From an uncultured Bacilli bacterium (GTDB lineage: Bacteria > Bacillota_I > Bacilli_A > RFN20 > CAG-826), in NCBI GenBank assembly GCA_944358895.1, contig CALVSB010000009.1:1-53869 (forward strand): 53,869 nt of DNA, written 5' to 3'. Positions 16,658 through 23,596 of the stretch are shown here, in pieces. The notes below the pieces were generated by a model. The model ran no database searches. It had not been told where the DNA came from and was given only the letters and a program-made list of their open reading frames with translations. A program made the position numbers and the translations under genes. Positions within the stretch are counted from its first letter, which is position 1; every line of letters begins with the position of its first letter.

Positions 16658-18400
16658 ATGCTAACATTAGCAGGTATGCTAAACCCTTCTTTCCTTTTAG
16701 ATACGAACATGATCCTCGGCCTCAGCCTCGGGATCGGGATTCCTCTCCTCGTCCTCGTCCTCGTCCTCGTCCTTTTCCTCATGCGGGGCGGACGTTACAA
16801 AAGGGCCCTCAACGACCTGAGCGGCCGCTATGAAAGCAGCCACGGGATTCTCTTCGGGAAAATCGCCCAGTACATCAGCCGCCTCGAGAGCATCTACCAG
16901 CGGAATTTCGCCTATGGCGAGCTCTACATCGAACTCAACAACAAGTACAAGGATCTCAAGGACTATCGGGATGCCGAGGTCGTTTCCTACCTCCGCCAGC
17001 TCTCCGATTCCCTCAACGACCACGCTTACAAGGACTTCAAGCGCCTGCTTCCGGAAACGCGGAAGAAGATGAAGGATTTCGAAAGCGCCGTCTCTTCCTT
17101 CTCCAAAACCCTGACCCTCAAGTTCGAAGACGAGAAGAAAGTCCAAAGCGACTTCATGGCGAGCCAAGCCGCCCTCCGGAAGATCCGGGAAACCTATTAT
17201 TCCTTCCAAGGGGACGTCGGGCTTCTCGCTTCGACCTTCGACGCCTTCTTCGGCAAGTGCGACAACCTTCTGAGCGAAGCCGAGGCCCTCATCGACCGGG
17301 CTTCCTACGAAGACGCCCAGGACATCATCACCAAAGAACTCGACCCGGTCCTCAAGGCCCTCGACAGCAAGATGGCCGAAATACCCGAGATGTGCCTCCA
17401 GATCTCGAAGGTCCTGCCCAACAAGATCATTTCCCTCCGCGATGCTTACCAGACCCTCATGAAGGACGGTTATCCGCTCCATCACATCATGGTCGACGAG
17501 ACCTGCGACCAGCTTGAGGAAGCGGTCGAGGCGATGAGCAACGACCTCCGAAGCCTCGTCCTCGGCTCCCTGAAGGGGCGGATCGACGCCCTCTCCGACC
17601 GCATCCAAAGCTATTTCGACGCCTTCGAGAAGGAAAAGGCCTCCCGGGCCGCCTTCGAACGCGATTACAGCTCGGTTTACCGGGAAGCCGGCCGCCTCGA
17701 CAACGACTACCTGCAATTGACCCATGCGATTCCCCAGGCCAAGAAGCTCTATCTCTTCTCGCCCGAAGACGACGCGACGATCGAGAACATCAAGGCCTCG
17801 ATCAACAAGGCGGGGGCGGTCAAGCGGCGCCTCGACAACCTTCTCCATAGCGGCACCAAGCAGCCCTTCAGCGTCCTTCTCACCCGGATGGAAGACCTCC
17901 GGAAAGAATCGGAAGGCGTGAAGGAAGAGATGGGCAATTTCACGATGCGCCTCCGTTCCTTCAAGGAAGACGTCGAGAAAGCGGCGGCTGCCGTCGGGAC
18001 CTCCCTCACGACGGTCCGCGAGGCCGAGGCCGATCTCCAGAACGCCCATCTCGAATCGCTCGACAAGCGCTTCCTCCCCGCGACGGTCGAAATCCGGAGC
18101 ACCATCGACGAGCTGAGCTCCCTCCTCCACGCCATGCCGATCGACGTGAGCAAGGTCAATGATGCCTATTCCCGCCTTTCGAAAGCGGTCGACGCCCTTT
18201 CCGGCGACCTCGGGAAAGCCCTCGAGGAAATGAAGAAGGCCGAAGCGGCCATCGTCTATGCCAACCGCTACCGGAGCGGAAACGAAGTGGTGGCCGATGC
18301 CCTCCGGCAAGCCGAGACCCTTTTCTACGACGGCGATTTCGAACGTTCCTATGCCGTCGCTCATAGCGCTATCCCTTCTTCGACCCCCGACGCCCGCTAA
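16658..18400 (+). CDS. ezrA: Septation ring formation regulator EzrA
   Basis: 580 residues, near the usual ~565. One N-terminal membrane helix (about 18-42, with a run of Leu/Val) is followed by ~530 residues of heptad-rich coiled coil, the shape of EzrA. EzrA sits at the inner membrane and controls FtsZ ring placement in low-GC Gram-positives. The start is uncertain: ATGs at 16658, 16676 and 16709 are all in frame and none has a good ribosome-binding site. It is divergent from rpsD and followed by nifZ (3-base gap) and thiI, the Bacillus order. Confidence 0.9.
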   Translation: MLTLAGMLNPSFLLDTNMILGLSLGIGIPLLVLVLVLVLFLMRGGRYKRALNDLSGRYESSHGILFGKIAQYISRLESIYQRNFAYGELYIELNNKYKDLKDYRDAEVVSYLRQLSDSLNDHAYKDFKRLLPETRKKMKDFESAVSSFSKTLTLKFEDEKKVQSDFMASQAALRKIRETYYSFQGDVGLLASTFDAFFGKCDNLLSEAEALIDRASYEDAQDIITKELDPVLKALDSKMAEIPEMCLQISKVLPNKIISLRDAYQTLMKDGYPLHHIMVDETCDQLEEAVEAMSNDLRSLVLGSLKGRIDALSDRIQSYFDAFEKEKASRAAFERDYSSVYREAGRLDNDYLQLTHAIPQAKKLYLFSPEDDATIENIKASINKAGAVKRRLDNLLHSGTKQPFSVLLTRMEDLRKESEGVKEEMGNFTMRLRSFKEDVEKAAAAVGTSLTTVREAEADLQNAHLESLDKRFLPATVEIRSTIDELSSLLHAMPIDVSKVNDAYSRLSKAVDALSGDLGKALEEMKKAEAAIVYANRYRSGNEVVADALRQAETLFYDGDFERSYAVAHSAIPSSTPDAR

Positions 18401-18403
18401 TCC

Positions 18404-19555
18404 ATGAAAGAAAACAACATCGTCTATTTGGACAATGCCGCGACCACGCGCCCTTATGAAGAGGTCGTAGCGGCCTACCTCGACGTGGCCGCCCACCATT
18501 TCGGCAATCCCTCGAGCCTCCACCTCGTCGGCTACGACGCTTCCCGCCTTCTCCGGGAAGCCCGAGACCGGGTCCCCTCTTCCCTCAGAGTCAATAAGAC
18601 CCACGAGGCGGTATTCACCTCGGGCGCGACCGAGAGCAACAACCTTTTCCTGTTCTCGGTGGCCCGTCGCTACCAAAACCGCGGGAAGAAGATCATCACC
18701 TCGATGGGCGAGCACCCGAGCGTCCTCAACGTCTTCAAAGCCCTCGAAAAGGAAGGCTTCGAAGCCGTCTACCTCCCATTGACTTTGGATGGGGCGGTGG
18801 ATCCGGAAGACCTCAGGAAGGCGATGGGCAAAGACACCATCCTCGTCTCCATCATGGGGGTCAACAACGAAACCGGGGCCATGAGCGACCTGAGGGCCAT
18901 GAGCGCGATCGTGAAAGGCTACCCCAAATGTTTCTTTCATAGCGACCTCACCCAGGCCGTCGGCAAGGTCGACGTTCCCTATTCCCTCCTCGATGCCTTT
19001 TCCTTCTCGGGACACAAGATCGGGGCTCTCAAAGGAAGCGGGGCTCTCGTCTACCGGAAGAACATCGCCTTCCCTTCCTACGAAGAAGGCGGCGAGCAGG
19101 AAGGCGGCCACCGCCCGGGGACGGTCGACGTCGCCGGGAGCTACGCCCTCTCGCTGGCCCTCGAGCGTAGCGTGAAGGAAGCGAAGGAAAACGAGCAAAA
19201 GGTGGCCCTTTTGCGGGACAAAGTGATCTCTTATCTCGAAAGTAGAAGCGATGAATTCGCCATCAATTCCCCGGCAAGCGGCTCCCCCTACCTCCTCTCG
19301 TTTTCCCTCCTCAAGAAAAAGGCGGCCGTCTACGTCGAAGGCCTAAGCGAGGAAGGGATTGCCGTAAGCAGCGTCTCGGCCTGCTCCTCGAAACGGGAGA
19401 ACACCTCTTACGTGATCGAGGCGATGGGCCTTGGGAAGGAACGTGCCGCCCACGTGGTAAGGATGTCCTTCGCTCCCTTCAACACGGAAGGCGACATCGA
19501 CCGCTTCATCGCGGTCAGCGACGAACTGCTAGGAAGGCTGGTCAACCAACGATGA
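18404..19555 (+). CDS. nifZ: Cysteine desulfurase (NifS/IscS family)
   Basis: 383 residues, PLP-dependent. It removes sulfur from cysteine and passes it on as persulfide. Motifs: YLDNAATT at the N-terminus, TSGATESNN near residue 72, HSDLTQAVGK, and FSFSGHKIGA with the PLP lysine (about 204). The active-site cysteine is in SVSACSSKRE (about 327). The following gene is thiI with a 4-base overlap; in Bacillus NifZ is the dedicated sulfur donor for ThiI, so tRNA 4-thiouridine is the likely destination. There is no ribosome-binding site of its own; it is probably coupled to ezrA. Confidence 0.94.
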   Translation: MKENNIVYLDNAATTRPYEEVVAAYLDVAAHHFGNPSSLHLVGYDASRLLREARDRVPSSLRVNKTHEAVFTSGATESNNLFLFSVARRYQNRGKKIITSMGEHPSVLNVFKALEKEGFEAVYLPLTLDGAVDPEDLRKAMGKDTILVSIMGVNNETGAMSDLRAMSAIVKGYPKCFFHSDLTQAVGKVDVPYSLLDAFSFSGHKIGALKGSGALVYRKNIAFPSYEEGGEQEGGHRPGTVDVAGSYALSLALERSVKEAKENEQKVALLRDKVISYLESRSDEFAINSPASGSPYLLSFSLLKKKAAVYVEGLSEEGIAVSSVSACSSKRENTSYVIEAMGLGKERAAHVVRMSFAPFNTEGDIDRFIAVSDELLGRLVNQR

Positions 19556-20715
19556 AAAAAGGAATCCTCATCCATTTCGGCGAACTGTCGACCAAGGGCA
19601 AGAACCGCGAGAACTTCATCGAGGCCCTGGCCAAGAACATCAACCACGCCCTCAAGGGCCTATCCTGCGAAGTAAAGCGGGACCACGACCATATCCGGGT
19701 CTACATGGACGAAGTGCCCGACGAAGCCCTTTCCCGCCTCCTCGAGGTGAGCGGCATCAACCGGCTGAGCCTTTTCTACGAATGCGGCAAGGACATGGAC
19801 GCCATCCGGGAAACGGCGCTCCTCGCCTACCGCGAGGACGGCGGCAAGACCTTCAAGGTCGAGACGAGCCGGAGCGACAAGAGCTTCCCCCTCGACTCCT
19901 ACGCCCTTTCCCGCGACGTCGGGGGCTATATTCTCCGTAACGTCAAGGAAAGCTCGGTCGACGTCCACGAGCCGGAGACGAGGGTCCGGATCCTCGTGAC
20001 GAGGCCTTGCGCCTACGTTTACGCCAAGACGATAAGGGCGGCCGGGGGCTATCCCCTAGGGACCCTCGGGAAAGTCCTGATGCTCATTTCCGGCGGCATT
20101 GACTCCCCGGTGGCTTCCTATGCCCTTTTGAAGCGGGGGATCGCCATCGAAGGGATCCACTTCGCGGCTCCTCCCTACACGAGCGAGGAGGCGATCAACA
20201 AGGTCAAGGACCTCCTTGGGGTTTTGACGCGCTACCAGCGGAAGATCAAGCTCCACGTCGTCAACTTCACGAAGCTGCAGCTCGCCATCTACAAGGAAGC
20301 CGGGGATCCCTACGCCATCACCATCATGCGGCGGATGATGCTCCGGATCGCCGAGCGCCTTGCCAAAGAGAAAGGCTGCCTCGCCCTCGCTTCGGGAGAA
20401 TCGGTCGGGCAGGTCGCGAGCCAGACCCTCCAGTCGATGGTCGCCATCAACGCCGTGACGTCCTACCCGATCATCCGGCCGCTCGCCACCTTCGACAAGA
20501 ACGAGACGATCGACATCGCCAAGAAGATCGGGACCTACGACATCTCGATCCGTCCCTACGAGGATTGCTGCACGATCTTCACCCCGCGCCACCCGGTGAC
20601 CCGCCCGAAGATCGACATCTGCGAGGACATCGAGAAGAAGATCGACTTCGAGGCGATGGTCGAGGAGTGCGTCCAAACGGCCGAAACGATCCTCATCGGA
20701 GGGGAAGAAGAATAG
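19552..20715 (+). CDS. thiI: tRNA 4-thiouridine synthase ThiI
   Basis: 387 residues. It adenylates U8 of tRNA and inserts sulfur delivered by the desulfurase encoded just upstream. Visible parts: an N-terminal ferredoxin-like/THUMP region (to about 165), the PP-loop ATP site MLISGGIDSPVASY (about 180-195) and ASGESVGQVASQTL (about 281-294). Length shows that the C-terminal rhodanese domain of enterobacterial ThiI is absent, as usual in Firmicutes. Several Cys lie near the end (EDCCTIF). It overlaps nifZ by four bases, indicating coupled translation. Confidence 0.95.
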   Translation: MKKGILIHFGELSTKGKNRENFIEALAKNINHALKGLSCEVKRDHDHIRVYMDEVPDEALSRLLEVSGINRLSLFYECGKDMDAIRETALLAYREDGGKTFKVETSRSDKSFPLDSYALSRDVGGYILRNVKESSVDVHEPETRVRILVTRPCAYVYAKTIRAAGGYPLGTLGKVLMLISGGIDSPVASYALLKRGIAIEGIHFAAPPYTSEEAINKVKDLLGVLTRYQRKIKLHVVNFTKLQLAIYKEAGDPYAITIMRRMMLRIAERLAKEKGCLALASGESVGQVASQTLQSMVAINAVTSYPIIRPLATFDKNETIDIAKKIGTYDISIRPYEDCCTIFTPRHPVTRPKIDICEDIEKKIDFEAMVEECVQTAETILIGGEEE

Positions 20716-20724
20716 ATTTCGAAG

Positions 20725-20753
20725 AAAACGAGGCGGTTTTGCCTCGTTTTTTT
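20725..20753 (+). terminator. Terminator of the ezrA-nifZ-thiI operon
   Basis: AAACGAGGC (20726-20734), loop GGTTTT, GCCTCGTTT (20741-20749), then a T-run. Confidence 0.9.
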
Positions 20754-20768
20754 GCTGTCCATCGGTCC

Positions 20769-20795
20769 TTGTCTTCTTGACAAGACGCCTATAAT
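20769..20795 (+). promoter_or_regulatory. Promoter of the flavodoxin-like gene
   Basis: A perfect TATAAT at 20790-20795. TTGTCT (20769-20774) lies 15 bases upstream; the TTGACA at 20777-20782 is too close to serve as -35. Confidence 0.5.
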
Positions 20796-20818
20796 GGCCC
20801 TGAAAGAAGGAAGAAATG

Positions 20819-21439
20819 ATGAAAGCTGTTTTGGTGAACGGCTCCCCGCGGGCAAGCGGGAATACCTCCCTGGCCCTCAAGGAAATCGAGGGAGTGCTCG
20901 TCGAGGAAGGATTCGAGGTGACGAGTATTCAAGTCGGGCATCTTCCCATTCGCGGATGCCTCGCCTGCGGCAAATGCCGCGAGCTCGGGCGCTGCGTCAT
21001 CGACGACGCGGTGAACCGCGATGCCGCTCTCTTTAGGGAGGCCGATGCCGTCGTCTTCGCAAGCCCGGTCTATTACGGGATGGCCAACGGCACCTTGGTG
21101 AGCTACCTCCAGCGCCTTTTCTACTCGTCCCATATCGATTGGCGTTACAAGGTCGGGGCGGCGGTGGCAATCGCCCGGCGGGGCGGGCTGAGCTCCACCT
21201 TCGATGAACTCAACAAGTTCTTCTCCATCACCGGGATGACCGTGGCCGGCGGGCAGTACTGGAACGGGGTCTACGGCCGGGCCGCGGGCGAGGCGAAGGA
21301 AGACATCGAAGGGCTGCAGCAGATGCGGACCTTGGCCCGCCACATCGCCTTCCTCGTGAAGGCGACGGCCTTAGAAAAGGCGAAGGAAGGCGGGCTTCCA
21401 TCCGACGAGAAGCCGGTCTACACCAACTTCGTCCGCTAA
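20819..21439 (+). CDS. NAD(P)H-dependent FMN oxidoreductase, flavodoxin fold
   Basis: 206 residues from the ATG at 20819; an ATG three bases earlier is also possible, and AAGGAAG precedes both. The FMN phosphate loop appears at the start (NGSPRASGNTSLAL), followed by GCLACGKCRELGRC, a cysteine-rich stretch seen in iron-sulfur flavoprotein-like and YwqN-type reductases. FASPVYYGMANGTLVSYLQR is the second flavin-contact region. It probably reduces small molecules or quinones with NAD(P)H; the physiological substrate is unknown. It is a single gene between its own promoter and terminator. Confidence 0.85.
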   Translation: MKAVLVNGSPRASGNTSLALKEIEGVLVEEGFEVTSIQVGHLPIRGCLACGKCRELGRCVIDDAVNRDAALFREADAVVFASPVYYGMANGTLVSYLQRLFYSSHIDWRYKVGAAVAIARRGGLSSTFDELNKFFSITGMTVAGGQYWNGVYGRAAGEAKEDIEGLQQMRTLARHIAFLVKATALEKAKEGGLPSDEKPVYTNFVR

Positions 21440-21454
21440 GTCCAAGGATAGATA

Positions 21455-21482
21455 GGGGGGCGCCATCAGGCGCCTCTTTTTT
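21455..21482 (+). terminator. Terminator of the flavodoxin-like gene
   Basis: GGCGCC (21459-21464), loop ATCA, GGCGCC (21469-21474), then TCTTTTTT. Confidence 0.8.
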
Positions 21483-21493
21483 CATTCAGGCAC

Positions 21494-21524
21494 GAAAAAA
21501 CCCGGGACGAGCCCGGGTCTTTTG
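21494..21524. terminator. Terminator of infC-rpmI-rplT, bidirectional
   Basis: ACCCGGG (21500-21506) pairs with CCCGGGT around ACGAG. On the minus strand it is followed by TTTTTT and ends the ribosomal operon. Confidence 0.85.
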
Positions 21525-21535
21525 CTTAAGAAGCC

Positions 21536-21913
21536 TTACTTCGCGAGGGCTTTCTTCGCGGTGTCGCAGAGAGAGGCGAAGGCCTTCTCGTCGTTGATCG
21601 CCATTTCGGAAAGCATCTTGCGGTTGAGGCCGGCTCCGCCCTTGCTGACGACGCCTGCCTTGGTGAGGCCGTCGATGAAGCGGGAGTAGCTGAGCCCGTT
21701 CATCCGGCATCCGGCGTTGATGCGCTTGATCCAGAGCTTCCGGAAGTCGCTCTTCCGCTGACGGCGGGAGATATAGGCGTACTGGTAGCCACGGAGGACT
21801 TGTTCCTTCGCGGTCTTAAAGAGTAGGTGCTTGCTGCCGAAGTAGCCTTCAGCGGCCTTGAGGATCTTCTTCCTCCGTTGACGGGTCGTGATACCGCCCT
21901 TGACGCGTGCCAT
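21536..21913 (-). CDS. rplT: 50S ribosomal protein L20
   Basis: 125 residues, beginning [18 protein letters not shown], the very basic N-terminal arm that threads into 23S rRNA. Family blocks [13 protein letters not shown] and [10 protein letters not shown] are visible. L20 is needed early in 50S assembly and in Firmicutes is the repressor of its own operon through the infC leader. It is the last gene of infC-rpmI-rplT, with AGGAGGA before the ATG, and is followed by a strong terminator. Confidence 0.97.
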   Translation of the reverse strand: MARVKGGITTRQRRKKILKAAEGYFGSKHLLFKTAKEQVLRGYQYAYISRRQRKSDFRKLWIKRINAGCRMNGLSYSRFIDGLTKAGVVSKGGAGLNRKMLSEMAINDEKAFASLCDTAKKALAK

Positions 21914-21935
21914 TTCTAACTATCCTCCTAATCTC

Positions 21936-22139
21936 TTAGCGGGCCTTGTGGTAGATCATCTGGTTGATCCGCTTGAGGTCCGATTCGGCCATGACGGCCT
22001 TGTGGCGCAGGTGAAGCTTTTGCTTGCGGGTCTTGTTCGGCGCAAGATGGCCGGTGTAGGCGTGCTTGTGCTTGATTTTTCCGGTTCCGGTGACCTTGAT
22101 CCGCTTCATGAGGGTCCGGCTCGATTTCATTTTCGGCAT
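21936..22139 (-). CDS. rpmI: 50S ribosomal protein L35
   Basis: 67 residues from the ATG at 22139, with AGGAGGAAAG directly upstream. A much longer in-frame extension overlaps infC and is rejected. The sequence MPKMKSSRTLMKRIKVTGTG is a typical L35 start, and the protein is short and very basic. It sits between infC (11-base gap) and rplT (22-base gap), the conserved order. Confidence 0.96.
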   Translation of the reverse strand: MPKMKSSRTLMKRIKVTGTGKIKHKHAYTGHLAPNKTRKQKLHLRHKAVMAESDLKRINQMIYHKAR

Positions 22140-22150
22140 ATTCTTTCCTC

Positions 22151-22699
22151 CTATTTCTTCTTGGGACCAACGATGGTGTTGTACCACTTGCCTTCCCAAT
22201 AAGGCGGCTTTTCGACCTGGGCGATGTCGCTTAGGATCTCGACGAACTTCTTGGAGACGTCCTCGCCGACTTCCTTGTGGGCCAACTGGCGGCCGCGGAA
22301 GACGACGCAAACCTGGACTTTGTCTCCCTCCTCGATGAACTCCCGGGCCTTCTTGGCCTTGGTCTCGAGGTCGTGCTGACCGATCTGCGGGGTCAGCTGC
22401 ACTTGCTTCATCTCGTGGCCTTTGCTCTTCTTGCGCTGGCTTCTCTCTTGCTTCTGCTGCTCGAAGCGGAAGCGTCCGTAGTCAAGGATCTTGCACACGG
22501 GCGGGTTGGCGTTCGGGGCGACGCAATAGAGGTCCATCTCGTAGGACATGGCAAGGCTGTTGGCCGCCCTTGAGCTCATGACTCCCAGCTGCTGGCCTTC
22601 CGGGCCGATGACGCGCACTTCCGGGTAGCGGATGCGCTCGTTGATGGGGTCGAGGCGCTTCTCGGGGCGCCGGCGGTCATTGCGATTGAAGTTTGCGAT
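22151..22699 (-). CDS. infC: Translation initiation factor IF-3, probable AUC start
   Basis: 182 residues if translation starts at ATC (complement of 22697-22699). IF-3 keeps 30S subunits free and checks the initiator codon. Evidence for the start: TAGGAGG lies nine bases upstream, and the protein then begins with the usual region RRPEKRLDPINERIRYPEVR. A TTG at 22720 is in frame but overlaps the ribosome-binding site itself. infC uses rare starts (AUU and relatives) in many bacteria so that IF-3 limits its own synthesis. The two IF-3 halves are present: N-domain with GVMSSRAANSLA and LDYGRFRFEQQK, C-domain with QIGQHDLETKAKKA and VVFRGRQLAH. First gene of infC-rpmI-rplT. Confidence 0.93.
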   Translation of the reverse strand: MANFNRNDRRRPEKRLDPINERIRYPEVRVIGPEGQQLGVMSSRAANSLAMSYEMDLYCVAPNANPPVCKILDYGRFRFEQQKQERSQRKKSKGHEMKQVQLTPQIGQHDLETKAKKAREFIEEGDKVQVCVVFRGRQLAHKEVGEDVSKKFVEILSDIAQVEKPPYWEGKWYNTIVGPKKK

Positions 22700-22836
22700 G
22701 TTCTTCTTCCTCCTAAGCAAGCAAAACGCGGAGGCATCCCCTCCGCGCCGAACTAGTGTACTTTCTTTCGAAGGTAGCTAGGTGCCGATTCCCGATGGGA
22801 GTCCGGCGGTCCGCGGGGACGCTTTCTACTTTGCCG
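22700..22836 (-). promoter_or_regulatory. infC leader with attenuator, probable L20-type leader
   Basis: About 137 bases of leader end in a terminator-like hairpin on the minus strand: CGCGGAGG (complement of 22740-22747), loop, CCTCCGCG (22727-22734), followed by TTTTGC. It lies just before the infC ribosome-binding site. In Firmicutes such leaders are controlled by L20 through premature termination. The hairpin is visible; L20 binding is inference. Confidence 0.6.
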
Positions 22837-22842
22837 TTGCTA

Positions 22843-22870
22843 ATTATCCACGGGGAATAAGAGGTGTCAA
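22843..22870 (-). promoter_or_regulatory. Strong promoter of infC-rpmI-rplT
   Basis: Minus strand TTGACA (complement of 22865-22870), 16 bases, GATAAT (complement of 22843-22848). Confidence 0.8.
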
Positions 22871-22991
22871 GGCTTTTTGCTTTCAAGTTGGTTGTCGCTA
22901 CGGCTGCTTTTTCTATGGAATGCCATTTCATGGCCTCGCCGCGAGAAAGGGACAGGCGGGTCATTCCGACCGTTTCCGGTTTCCTGGGCCG

Positions 22992-23020
22992 TTGCCAAAA
23001 ATGGCGATTTTGGCTAAATT
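22992..23020 (+). promoter_or_regulatory. Promoter of the MGMT-like gene
   Basis: TTGCCA (22992-22997), 17 bases, TAAATT (23015-23020). The -10 ends seven bases before the ATG at 23028, so the mRNA may have no leader. Confidence 0.55.
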
Positions 23021-23027
23021 AATGGCG

Positions 23028-23537
23028 ATGGAAAGAAAAGAAGACAAACCCCTCTCCTATTGGATTTACGATACCCCGGCCGGCGACGTCACGGTCCTTG
23101 CCAACGAGAATGCGGTCGTCGAGCTCCTCTTCGGGGCCCAGGATCCGCAGGGAGCCGTCAACGACGAGAATATCCACCAATACGACGCCATTATCGAGCT
23201 CAACCAGTACTTCTATGGGCAACGGAAGGTCTTCGATCTCGCGATCGCCTACCAAGGCGGGGAAGCGGGGCGGGTCTACGATGCCGTCCGCTCGATTCCC
23301 TACGGCTCGACCAAGACTTACGAAGAGGTGGCCAAGACGGCCAAAAGCAAGCCCGAGAAAGTGAAGGACTTCCTCCTCCATAACCCGATTCCGATCCTCA
23401 TCCCATGCCACCGGGTCATCGGAAGCGACAAGGACCTTGGCATCTATTGCGGGGACCTCGAGCTAAAGAAAAAGCTTCTCCGGATGGAGAAGACGAACGT
23501 CGACCGGGAATTCCACGTTCCCGATTACGAAGACTGA
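23028..23537 (+). CDS. Methylated-DNA-protein cysteine methyltransferase (MGMT/Ogt family)
   Basis: 169 residues from ATG 23028; ATGs at 23022 and 23001 are in frame but lie at or before the presumed transcription start. MGMT proteins repair O6-alkylguanine by moving the alkyl group to their own cysteine, once per molecule. The active-site motif PCHRVIGSD is present (about residues 128-136), preceded by the helix-turn-helix DNA-binding part (VRSIPYGSTKTYEEVAKTA). Where many family members have AAAVG or AR before the site, this protein has DFLLHNPIPILI, so it is somewhat diverged. It stands alone between infC and thrS. Confidence 0.85.
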   Translation: MERKEDKPLSYWIYDTPAGDVTVLANENAVVELLFGAQDPQGAVNDENIHQYDAIIELNQYFYGQRKVFDLAIAYQGGEAGRVYDAVRSIPYGSTKTYEEVAKTAKSKPEKVKDFLLHNPIPILIPCHRVIGSDKDLGIYCGDLELKKKLLRMEKTNVDREFHVPDYED

Positions 23538-23548
23538 AGGAATTCGAA

Positions 23549-23583
23549 GAAAGGGGAAGCGGATGGCCCGCCTCCCCTTTCCT
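23549..23583. terminator. Bidirectional terminator between MGMT gene and thrS
   Basis: AAAGGGGA..GCGG pairs with CCGC..TCCCCTTT around ATGGC; it serves both converging genes. Confidence 0.7.
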
Positions 23584-23596
23584 TATGCCCAGAGGC

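Noticed and set aside
16697..19198. 833-codon open frame on the minus strand
   Set aside because: It is antisense to ezrA and nifZ, has an Asp/Glu/Gly/Val-rich composition with no motif, and follows from GC-rich third positions of the real genes.
22140..22310. 57-residue extension of rpmI
   Set aside because: It overlaps infC in another frame; the ATG at 22139 has a perfect ribosome-binding site and the known L35 N-terminus.
22782..23027. N-terminal extension of the MGMT-like gene
   Set aside because: These codons read antisense through the infC promoter and leader; the promoter at 22992-23020 lies downstream of them.
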